DNA from: Takifugu bimaculatus
Taxonomy: Eukaryota > Chordata > Actinopteri > Tetraodontiformes > Tetraodontidae
Assembly (NCBI GenBank): GCA_004026145.2
Contig: CP034989.1
Coordinates: 8,941,761 to 9,005,760, forward strand
Direction of reading: 5' to 3'
DNA length: 64,000 nucleotides
Shown here: positions 55,001-64,000 of the stretch, piece by piece
How positions within the stretch are numbered: position 1 is the stretch's first letter
How the letters are laid out: each line of letters opens with the position of its first letter
The notes under the pieces: model-generated
Seen by the model: the letters and a program-made list of their open reading frames with translations, nothing else
Told to the model about the DNA's origin: nothing
The model's database searches: none
Made by a program: the position numbers and the translations under genes

Positions 55001-58000
55001 TGCACGTGAGCCAGGGAGTCCTGATATCTCAGCTCTGAAACACGTTAGAGCCTCATCCAGCCAGAGGGGTAATAAATCTGCCCAGAGGGGTAATAAATCT
55101 GCCCAGAGGGGTAATAAATCCACCCAACACGATCATTTTAGGAACCTTTTCTGGCGCCTGTTATCTCATAATTAATCGGTTGTAGCTGCTAAACTGGCTG
55201 TTGTTGTTCAGGCATCAGCGGCTTCACGTGCGCTGCTGATGCCCCTCGGGGGGGGGGGGGGGGGGGGGCAGGAACCGTGGCCTCCCTTCAACTGGGTCGC
55301 ACATGCACGTCCTGTGTGATGAGATCAGCTGCAACACGGAGCATCAGCTGCTTTTACGTCACCGGCGCCTAAAGGAGGCAGCGCGGCGCCGCTCTGCGGG
55401 CCGGGTCAGAACCCACCCCGGACGGGTACAGGCCGCCGTGCTGGCAGCACACGCTGAAGGTCTTGACCACCGGCGGCGGCTCCTCCGTCAACATCAGAGA
55501 CTCCTCCAGCTCAATCTCCTTCTCCAGTTTAACCAGTACTGGAGGCTCCACGCCGTACCTGAAGGCCACACGGAGGGGGTGGAGCACAGCGACACATTTT
55601 ATTATTTTATTATTATTTTATTATTATTCTGTTGTGCGACGTTGGACGTACCTGGAGACGATGCGGCCCAGCTCCAGCAGGCAGAGACACACCTGTCGGG
55701 GCTCCTTGTGAAGCACTGAAAACACAACAGTCCAGTTTTAGGAGCAGGTCGCTGCAGCCCCCCAGAGCCCCCCCAGAGCCCCCCCCCGGGGCAGGGGGAG
55801 GGGAGCAGGTTTGGCTTCCTTTCCTAAATCTCCCCGTCCGTCTGTGGACGTCCAGGACGAGCGGACGGATCTGCTCAGGGCGGATCTGCTCCAGCTCTCC
55901 TCCACAGATCCCATTAAAACCATTAAGCTTAAGCAGCAGAGCTCATTGGGGTCCGTCAACCTCCCACCTCCACCCCCCCACCCCCCGGGGGGCCAATCTC
56001 CCAGACGTTAAAGCTCTTACCGAGTCCCTCCGACTCAAACAGGTAGGTCTCCTCCACGCCGATGTGGCGACACCATGACAGGAAGTTGGCGGTGTTGTCA
56101 CGAGCGAAGAAGGAACCAGGAGAGGCGTCGCGCTTGCATGTGACCTTCCTGAGGGGGAAGAGCTGCCGATGGAGAGGTTAGGGTTAGGACCAAAGATCAG
56201 CCTCATCCAGGCCCCTGGGGGGCGTCCTGGTCCTGCCTGACTCACCGGGCAGCTCTGGGCGACCTTCGTCTGCAGCACGCCAACAAGTTTACAGAGCTTC
56301 ACGCCGTTGTCGAGCTCCTCCATGAAGAACTCGGCTCTGACCTCCTCACCTGGAAGAAGACACCAGGTTGAGACGCCAAAAACACCCAAAGGACCCTAAA
56401 GGTAGCAGGCCCACCAGGGTGGGGACCCTAGAGGCCCACCAGGGTGGGGGACCCTAGAGGCAGCAGGCCCACCAGGGTGGGGGATCCTAAAGGTAGCAGG
56501 CCCACCAGGGTGGGGGATCCTAGAGGCAGCAGGCCCACCAGGGTGGGGGATCCTAAAGGTAGCAGGCCCACCAGGGTGAGGGACCCTAGAGGCAGCAGGC
56601 CCACCAGGGTGGGGGATCCTAAAGGTAGCAGGCCCACCAGGGTGGGGACCCTAGAGGCAGCAGGCCCACCAGGGTGGGGACCCTAGAGGTAGCAGGCCCA
56701 CCAGGGTGGGGGACCCTAGAGGTAGCAGGCCCATCAGGGTGGGGGATCCTAAAGGTAGCAGGCCCACCAGGGTGGGGGACCCTAGAGGCAGCAGGCCCAC
56801 CAGGGTGGGGGACCCTAGAGGTAGCAGGCCCACCAGGGTGGGGGACCCTAAAGGCAGCAGGCCCACCAGGGTGGGGACCCTAGAGGCAGCAGGCCCACCA
56901 GGGTGAGGGACCCTAGAGACAGCACGCCCACCAGGGTGGGGGACCCTAAAGGTAGCAGGCCCACCAGGGTGAGGACCCCATGTGAACCTTTCTAACCCAG
57001 AATGTGAGAACGAGTTCTGAGGCTCGAGGGCTGAAACCCGAGCCGGTTGGGCTCTACGTGATCCTGTCCCACCTCCAGCCTGCCGGAGCGCCCATTCACT
57101 CACTTGAATCTGCACCTTCTCACCTTCCGTCTAACAAAAACTGAACCGTCTGTGTCAACAAAGACTCCGTTTGTGTTTCTGCTGCTCCTCATTGTCTCCT
57201 GATGGACAATAGGAGGTCAGCACACGGGCTCAGATCAAGATCTGCTTCCTCCCGTCATCCTTTGTTCACCTTTTTGTTACCTGCTCAGAAATGGCAGCAT
57301 TCGAGTCCGATTACGTGGAAGTTCTGCGTCGCCCTTTCAGCCCTGGAGCCAAATGTTCTCACGTGCTCGAGCGGATGTTGGTGGAGACCTTCTAGCAGCA
57401 GGAAGAGGCCTCGTCTGAACTCACCCAGCATGCCGGACAGCCAGATGGCGAGGTCCTCCTGCATGGGGACCAGGGTGGCCTCGTGCCGCACGGCCAGCCA
57501 CTGGTCGTACTGGAAGACGTCCGCGAGGCCGGGACCATGTCGCTGGGCCAAAGGGCTGCGAGGGCATCTGGGCCTCAACAGCGGAGCCTTGAACTTCTCT
57601 CCTAAACAAACCTGCAAAGTGCAAGAAGAGGTGGTTCAGGTGGTTCCTAAAGGTTCTGCAGCTCCAGACCATGTGGTGTCCGTCCGGAACCCTCCTCCAA
57701 CGTGGAAATGTCCTATTTTCCCATCCGATTGACGTCAGGTGGCAGGAAGATGTGAAAACCAGCAGCAGATGTGTCCCATGACAACTTGTCCAGATGTTAC
57801 ATAACCCTTAGAGACGACACCCCCGCAACATCTGTGAGCTCCAGCCTCTAATCTCTGCGTCATCACGTTTCTGAGCCGTGAGGACGTGTGGAGGAACAAA
57901 GGCCGCTCTTGTGGAGGAATTAACTGGACTTGTGGAGCTAAAAACAGGAAATCTTCTGGCTGTTGGACAAAGAGGCTGTTGTGGACCTCCTGCAGGAGCC

Positions 58001-58323
58001 TCTGGCCCCAGGGGGCGCTGTGCTTTAAAACACCTGACAGCAGGAGGCTCCGCCCCCACAGGTAGCGGACTGGAGGAGCTGCAGCTCCACCACCAGCGGT
58101 GAGAAGGTCCAGCGGTGAGAAGGTCCAGCGGTGAGAAGGTCCAGCGGTGAGAAGGTCCAGCGGTGAGAAGGTCCAGCGGTTGTTAAGGTTACGTAAAGAT
58201 GCTGCTGACATAATCCAGCTCAGTCACCTGATCCAGCAGCTTTCAGACTAATTAGAACCTGGACGCTCAGATTCTGATGGATTTCCCCTGAAGGTGTTGG
58301 GTTGATAACAGCCACAGGAAGTG

Positions 58324-58383
<60 letters not shown>

Positions 58384-59324
58384 CCGTCCTGACACCCATT
58401 AGTTACGGCTGCTTCACAGCCTGAAACGACGATCAATAGCAGGAACTGGGGGGGGGGGGAAGGGGGGGGGGGGGCACCAGCCCAGGGGGATGAACTGGGA
58501 GCTGCTGTGGTGTAGAGTTACAGCTCCGATGTGGATCAGACCAGAGTTCTGTTTGGATCAACTCTGAAGCTTCAGAGCTTCCCTTCTCACGCTCTTGGCT
58601 GGCGACCTTTAGGATCATAACCAAAGCCTGCGGTTGGTTCACGATCGGGGGGGTGGTGGGGGGGGGGGGTGAACAATGGCCACGTTTCTTCTGCGTCGGG
58701 TTACCTGATTAAAGGAGCAGAACTAACGTGAAGAGCTTAGTCACCAGTTCAGCTCAGCTCTGGAACCGCTAATAAAACTAATAGCAGATTAGCTCAAGAC
58801 AAACAACAGCATTTATCAGGAAGAGATGGTTTGAGGAGGTCTGGGGAGGTTTGAGGAGGTTTGGGGAGGTCTGAGGAGGTTTGGGGAGGTTTGGGGAGGT
58901 CTGAGGAGGTCTGGGGAGGTTTGAGGAGGTTTGGGGAGGTTTGAGGAGGTTTGGGGAGGTCTGAGGAGGTCTGGGGAGGTTTGGGGAGGTTTGAGGAGGT
59001 TTGGGGAGGTTTGAGGAGGTTTGGGGAGGTCTGGGGAGGTTTGAGAGGTTTGAGGAGGACTGAGGAGGTCTGAGGAGGTCTGGCGGTGCTTCCATGAGCT
59101 TCAGCCGGGCTGAGCAGAGCCATCAGAGTGGGGGCAGTTACTGGATGTGACGGTGCTCTAAATGAGCACTGAGCTCTGAGCAGAGCTGTGCCTGCGCATC
59201 TCCATGGAGACTCACTGGAGTCTCATCATCAAACCAGCTTAAGTAACAGACACCATCTAAACCAAGCAGCTAGTTAGTGTTTCACTATTAACCTTTGACC
59301 TGGTGCAGCAGGGACCATGTTGGA

Positions 59325-59384
<60 letters not shown>

Positions 59385-59648
59385 TTGGAAGTTGGATACT
59401 TCAATGTTGGGATGGGGGCTTGTTCACATTCCACCCACTCCTTCCAAAAAAATGTGTGGATAAATTCCTGGAAGGTTGAGCGATGGAACATAACACAGAC
59501 CCCCCCCAGCAGCTGCAGCGGGGGGGGGGGGGGGCATTAAAATGACCAAAACAAGCTTGAAGAAGAACAAAGCAACAACGAGGATCAAAGTGAAGGTGTC
59601 TCCAGACCGGAGGAGGGAACCCACCTGGATGCCAGCCTGGACAGCCAT
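52004..59648 (-). CDS. gas2l3: gas2l3, GAS2-like protein 3 (691 aa, complete coding set)
   Basis: Minus-strand coding exons 59625-59648, 57425-57611, 56246-56349, 56021-56162, 55652-55715, 55417-55558, 54779-54883 and 52004-53311 join in phase to 691 residues; human GAS2L3 has 694. The first coding exon has only eight codons (MAVQAGIQ) and joins VCLGEKF, matching human MQPAIQ/VWFGEDL. A calponin-homology domain (about 45-195; RHGPGLADVFQYDQWLAVRH, MQEDLAIWLSGML, RDNTANFLSWCRHIGVEETY) is followed by a GAS2-related domain (about 220-300; YLSEGRYRLGDK, HGKHVMVRVGGGWDTLRGF). A long, basic Ser/Pro/Thr-rich tail then ends EPYFEMNSGRRQRT. A poly-Ser stretch is encoded near 53050-53095. GAS2L3 links actin and microtubules at the spindle midzone and midbody in cytokinesis. 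A two-codon upstream frame precedes the start. Introns are loaded with minisatellites. Upstream noncoding exons were not found. Confidence 0.94.
53314..53805. repeat. Minisatellite directly against the gas2l3 last-exon acceptor
   Basis: About 40 units of AGGTGAGAGGAC or AGGTGAGGAC on the plus strand. On the gene strand the units read GTCCTCTCACCT and the last one runs into the true acceptor TGTCCTCTCAG before 53311. The repeat unit therefore differs from the acceptor by its last base. Confidence 0.97.
54083..54733. repeat. 23-24-bp minisatellite in a gas2l3 intron
   Basis: About 27 copies of CTGCTATCCTGCTAGCCCTG followed by CCG, with AACC, AGTT and GCAG variants. It is in the same intron as the 53.3-53.8 kb array. 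Confidence 0.97.
55056..55122. repeat. 21-bp triplication
   Basis: Three copies of CCAGAGGGGTAATAAATCTG, the last one diverged at its 3' end, in a gas2l3 intron. Confidence 0.85.
55248..55268. repeat. Poly-G run, 21 bases
   Basis: Uninterrupted G run in a gas2l3 intron. Confidence 0.95.
56406..56985. repeat. About 31-33-bp minisatellite in a gas2l3 intron
   Basis: About 18 copies of GCAGGCCCACCAGGGTGGGG followed by GACCCTAGAG or GATCCTAAAGGTA. It begins about 57 bases upstream (on the gene strand) of the exon starting at 56349. Confidence 0.97.
58093..58180. repeat. 16-bp tandem repeat, five to six copies
   Basis: Unit AGCGGTGAGAAGGTCC, in the first gas2l3 coding-region intron. Confidence 0.9.
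58325..58381. repeat. (GT)n microsatellite
   Basis: Pure GT run of about 57 bases. Confidence 0.97.
58829..59085. repeat. 10-bp minisatellite
   Basis: About 26 copies of GAGGAGGTTT, GGGGAGGTTT or GGGGAGGTCT, in the first gas2l3 coding-region intron. Confidence 0.95.
59327..59381. repeat. (CA)n microsatellite
   Basis: Pure CA run, 240 bases downstream (on the gene strand) of the first gas2l3 coding exon. Confidence 0.97.
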
Positions 59649-59695
59649 CAGCTGATTACTCACTTCATTCTGTAAAACAGAGTTGATACGAGGTT

Positions 59696-59805
59696 TAGAA
59701 GTTTACATTAGAAGTTTACATTTACAGGTTTACATTTACAGGTTTACATTAACAGGTTTACATTAATAGTTTTACATTCACAGGTTTACATTAGCAGGTT
59801 TACAG
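59696..59805. repeat. 14-16-bp AT-rich tandem repeat
   Basis: About seven copies of GTTTACATTAACAG and variants (TTACATTTACAG). Confidence 0.85.
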
Positions 59806-60118
59806 GCCTCAAACTCAGATCTAGAGAAGATGGCAGGAAGGAGACGTTGGGCAGCACCTGTTGCCGCCAGCAACCGCTGACATTCCTGCTGGGAACGCTA
59901 CAGGAAGCAGCCTAAAGTCTGACTGTCGTCCGAGAGGTGGAGCAGGCGTTTCCAGGGCTGGGGGGTGATGGGGGACATGAAGGATGAGCCGCTCCACCTC
60001 CCAGAGGGGGTTTGTTTGACAGAGACAAGCGGTGGGTGCTGGGGGGGCAATCACAAGCATGCAGATGCTAATAACACCGATCATTTGGTCAACACAGCTG
60101 AGGCAATAACCCCCCCCC

Positions 60119-60119
<1 letters not shown>

Positions 60120-60202
<83 letters not shown>
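60120..60202. repeat. (CA)n microsatellite
   Basis: Long pure CA run preceded by a C run. Confidence 0.97.
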
Positions 60203-60208
<6 letters not shown>

Positions 60209-60302
60209 CACCTCAGGAACTAGAGATTTAACACTGATGGGCTGATGACATCACACAGATGAAGCAGGTTACACAAGTCATGGATGCTTCCCGAACAGCC
60301 AC

Positions 60303-60705
60303 AACCAGACCCCCACCGGCCCGACCAGACCCCCACCGGCCCGACCAGACCCCCACCGGCACGACCAGACCCCCACCGGCCCGACCAGACCCCCACCGGC
60401 ACGACCAGACCCCCACCGGCCCGACCAGACCCCCACCAGCAGAACCAGACCCCCACCGGCACGACCAGACCCCCACCGGCCCGACCAGACCCCCACCGGC
60501 ACGACCAGACCCCCACCGGCCTGACCAGACCCCCACCAGCATGACCAGACCCCCACCGGCCCGACCAGACCCCCACCGGCCCGACCAGACCCCCACCAGC
60601 ATGACCAGACCCCCACCGGCCCGACCAGACCCCCACCAGCCCGACCAGACCCCCACCGGCCCGACCAGACCCCCACCGGCCCGACCAGACCCCCACCAGC
60701 ATGAC
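60303..60705. repeat. 20-bp minisatellite
   Basis: About 20 copies of CCAGACCCCCACCGGCCCGA with CACGA and CAGCATGA variants. Confidence 0.97.
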
Positions 60706-60883
60706 CACAGCCAGGACACAGAGACAGGAACACAGAACCCACCTCAGAACCAGAGCAGAATCTAAAGCAGCCAGAAGAGTCTCAGCAGCACCAAAACACT
60801 CCTGCACACTCGGCGCTGTCCAGAGGGAGTGAGCAGGGAGGGAGGGAAGGGCTGAGAGAGGCTGAGGGGGAGGGAGGAAGGCT

Positions 60884-60907
60884 GGGGGGGGGGGGGGGGG
60901 GGGGGGG
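60884..60907. repeat. Poly-G run, 24 bases
   Basis: Uninterrupted G run following GGGAGGGAGG-type sequence. Confidence 0.95.
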
Positions 60908-61024
60908 AGGAGAGCCTGACTAATGAAGTGGTTACGCTTCACTAAGCCCCCCCAGCCTACAATCCTGCCATGGCGGGACCCTCTTACAAAGCCTCGATTG
61001 TTTTGTTAGCTTGCCACTCTCTCT

Positions 61025-61027
<3 letters not shown>

Positions 61028-61068
<41 letters not shown>
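61028..61068. repeat. (CA)n microsatellite
   Basis: Pure CA run. Confidence 0.95.
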
Positions 61069-61070
<2 letters not shown>

Positions 61071-61917
61071 CAATAATAGAGGTGAGGTGGGGGTCGTGAC
61101 CCCACCACTTCCTTTTCACCCCCCCACCTTCCCGGTTGATTCCCAGGATCGTCCCGTTTCGGTTGGGTCCTGTTGGAGGCCTCAGGGGGGGCAGGTCTCT
61201 TCAGAATGGGGGGGGCTGAGACCCCTGCTGCATGGAAACGTCCACTCATGAGGGTCCGTTAACGTCCGAGATCCCATCGGTGTCTTCGGGAGCCGGCTGG
61301 TTCCACGAAGGTTCACGACCCGGCGATGCTGGACCAGAACATCGGTTCAGGTTCAACCCGGAACAGGAACGTTCTGTCCCCTTTCAGAGGAAACTCCAGA
61401 AGGTCACAAATGGATCGGAATCGGAACGATGACATTTAGCCGGAACAAACGCAGAATGGTTCCGATTCTTCTGAGCCCGCGGGTGTTGGTGACAGATGGT
61501 GCAGGAGGGAAAGGGCAAATGTTTGGGGCAGGGGTGGGGGGCCGGGGTAGGAGCTGCTCCCTGTGGTGGACCAGGACGCCCACACAGGCAAAGGACAAGC
61601 GGAGCGGAGGAGGACAAAGACAAAATGTCTTTTATAACTCCAGAGGGGAATACTGGAAAACACTGACCGGTCCCAGAACCAGAACCACGCAGGTCCGCCT
61701 ACAGTCGTCCATCTGTGCTGTCCTCAGCTGGGACACTGTCGCCTCCGCCTGACATTTGTCCCCAAAGAGGCCAGTGGAGCCTCTCTCCAGTCTGACCTGT
61801 ACGTCCCCCTGAGTGGACTGACCGGCTCTTCCTGCCTGAGCTGGAGGTTTGTTGACATTCCGGTCCAGTTTGAATGGACACGCGCTCATTTTGGATGACA
61901 TCATCGGCTGTAGAATG

Positions 61918-63120
61918 ACATTTAGCGGAGGACGGGAGGGACATTTAGCGGAGGACGGGTGGGACATTTAGCGGAGGACGGAGGGACATTTAGCGGAGGA
62001 CGGGGGGACATTTAGCAGAGGACGGGGGGACATTTAGCGGAGGACGGGGGGGACATTTAGCGGAGGACGGGGGGACATTTAGCGGAGGACGGGGGACATT
62101 TAGCAGAGGACGGGGGGACATTTAGCAGAGGACGGGGGGACATTTAGCGGAGGACGGGGTGGGACATGTAGCGGAGGACGGGGGGACATTTAGCAGAGGA
62201 CGGGGGGACATTTAGCGGAGGACGGGGTGGGACATGTAGCGGAGGACGGGTGGGACATTTAGCGGAGGACGGGGGGACATTTAGCGGAGGACGGGGGGAC
62301 ATTTAGCGGAGGACGGGTGGGACATTTAGCGGAGGACGGGGGACATTTAGCGGAGGACGGGGGGACATTTAGCGGAGGACGGGGGGGACATTTAGCGGAG
62401 GACAGGGGGGACATTTAGCGGGGGACGGGGGGACATTTAGCGGAGGACGGGGGGACATTTAGTGGAGGATGGGGGGGACATTTAGCGGAGGACGGGGGGG
62501 ACATGTAGCGGAGGACGGGGGGGACATTTAGCGGAGGACGGGGGACATTTAGCGGAGGACAGGGGGACATTTAGCGGAGGACGGGGGGACATTTAGCGGA
62601 GGACGGGGGACATTTAGCGGAGGACAGGGGGACATTTAGCGGAGGACAGGGGGACATTTAGCGGAGGACGGGGGGACATTTAGCGGAGGACAGAGGGGAC
62701 ATTTAGCGGAGGACAGGGGGACATTTAGCGGAGGACGGGGGGACATTTAGCGGAGGATGGGGGGACATTTAGCGGAGGACGGGGGGACATGTAGCGGAGG
62801 ACGGGGGGACATTTAGCGGAGGACGGGGGACATGTAGCGGAGGACGGGGGGGACATGTAGCGGAGGACAGAGGGGACATTTAGCGGAGGACAGGGGGACA
62901 TTTAGCGGAGGACAGGGGGACATTTAGCGGAGGACGGGGGGACATTTAGCGGAGGACAGAGGGGACATTTAGCGGAGGACAGGGGGACATTTAGCGGAGG
63001 ACAGGGGGACATTTAGCGGAGGACGGGGGGACATTTAGCGGAGGATGGGGGGACATTTAGCGGAGGACGGGGGGACATGTAGCGGAGGACGGGGGGACAT
63101 TTAGCGGAGGACGGGGGACA
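61918..63120. repeat. 1.2-kb minisatellite, about 57 copies of a 20-22-bp unit
   Basis: Unit ACATTTAGCGGAGGACGGGG plus zero to three bases, mostly G. Variants ACATGTAGC, AGCAGAGG and GGACAGGG recur in the same order: a block near 62695-62880 is nearly duplicated near 62870-63115, indicating large-scale duplication. Confidence 0.97.
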
Positions 63121-63284
63121 TCTGTCCCCATGTTCCCTGCCCAGGTCACCTCTCTGCTCACAGCTAGTAATCATTTAAGAGGATCAGTCTTATTCCAGAC
63201 AGCAGAGCGCTTCCACCTCTGTGATGTTCCGTCACCACACAAACAGCACGTGGACACATGCAGCCCAGAGCGCTGCGGGCGTGC

Positions 63285-63402
63285 ATGTGAGCGGCCGTGC
63301 ATGTGAGCGGGCGTGCACGTGAGCGGCCGTGCACGTGAGCGGGCGTGCACGTGAGCGGCCGTGCATGTGAGCGGCCGTGCATGTGAGCGGCCGTGCACGT
63401 GA
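63285..63402. repeat. 14-15-bp CpG-rich tandem repeat
   Basis: About eight copies of GTGAGCGGCCGTGCAC or GTGAGCGGGCGTGCAT. Confidence 0.92.
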
Positions 63403-64000
63403 GGAAATGTGAACACATTATGTAAGAAATCAGAAGCAGACTGTTGGTTCGGGACGTCCAATGATGTCCCCCACGTGATGGGAGGCAGAATAAAAATATC
63501 ACCTCTGTGGAGGTTGTTGTCACTGTCCCACAGGGACAGGACACTGCCCCCCCCCGTCCCTTCCACCCCCCCCGTCCCCCCCTCCCAGCGTGAAGTGGCT
63601 GCAGGCCAGCTTGGACCAGTCAACCCTTCCACTCTCCTCCAGTCCAGAAGTGTTCTGTTGGACCCAACGTCTCCCCAGAGAACCCCAACGACTCCTCTAA
63701 TACCCCCCCCCTGCCGAGGCCTTTGTGTCTGGACCTAATTGCCCCGCTGGGGCAGCTTTTCATTTAGATCCTGGCCTCCTTCCGTCTGGCTGCAGATGGG
63801 GCCTAAACCAGGTTAAATGAAAGGAAATGTGTTCAGCTGAGGGGGGGGAGCCCCACAGACGTCACCGTTTCCTGTTAAAGCGAGATTAAACCACTTCTTG
63901 GTCTTCGTCCTGTTGTCCTGCTGGACTGGTCGTCCCTCACAGATGAGACCATGTGACTAAAGTCCATCTTAAAGGCTTGAATGGGTGCCCCCCCCCCCAC

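Larger units (their letters stand above)
59670..64000. other. Right end: no coding gene recognised, mostly repeats
   Basis: Presumably gas2l3 5' intron or flank. It contains five tandem arrays and no exon I can identify. Open frames across the arrays at 60303-60705 and elsewhere are repeat products. Unique sequence at 61080-61920 and 63400-64000 shows no recognised coding or RNA gene. Confidence 0.5.

Noticed and set aside
60228..60942. Repeated Gly/Trp/Val and Arg-Pro-Asp-Gln-Thr frames
   Set aside because: Period-20 tandem repeat read through three frames; no splice or start evidence.
61918..63120. Regular repeats that could be mistaken for a CRISPR array
   Set aside because: There are no unique spacers between units, there are no cas genes, and the surrounding DNA is vertebrate; it is a minisatellite.

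Overview
The window is teleost nuclear DNA. The evidence is vertebrate spliced genes with short GT-AG introns, fish-type LINE 3' tails, a Tigger-like MITE, and an unusually heavy load of mini- and microsatellites and poly-G runs. Two 100-N gaps (2692-2791 and 26242-26341) look like placeholders of unknown size. I cannot name the species.

Layout, left to right: 1-2691 has no recognisable gene. 2889-7244 (+) holds the last three exons of ncaph2 (condensin II subunit H2); the first of its introns here is almost entirely a 3.7-kb minisatellite. It faces, tail to tail, the single-exon sco2 gene (8156-8938, -), the arrangement I remember from human 22q13. A minisatellite (9684-10655) and a nested pair of LINE fragments follow. 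The 5' third of a filamin-C gene (flnc, 14046-26114, +) covers the actin-binding domain and Ig repeats 1-6 and is cut at the second N gap.

Right of that gap the content changes to a block matching human 12p11: stk38l (NDR2 kinase, -), med21 (-), fgfr1op2 (+) and tm7sf3 (+), then gas2l3 (-), which reaches 59648. I could rebuild complete coding exon sets for sco2, stk38l (464 aa), med21 (145 aa), fgfr1op2 (215 aa), tm7sf3 (574 aa) and gas2l3 (691 aa, including an 8-codon first coding exon). 59670-64000 is repeats and unassigned sequence, probably gas2l3 5' intron or flank.

The genes do not form one pathway: chromosome condensation, mitochondrial copper delivery, muscle actin crosslinking, Hippo/NDR signalling, Mediator, a small coiled-coil protein, a 7-TM protein and a cytoskeletal linker. 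The points most worth a second look are a symmetric proline-rich candidate cassette exon in flnc, a stop-free in-frame minisatellite intron in ncaph2, the repeated placement of minisatellites against 3' splice sites, a compact E-box/MEF2 cluster in flnc intron 1, TCTCGCGAGA elements in two neighbouring promoters, and a likely contig join at 26242-26341. I see no prokaryotic features, CRISPR arrays or viral genes.
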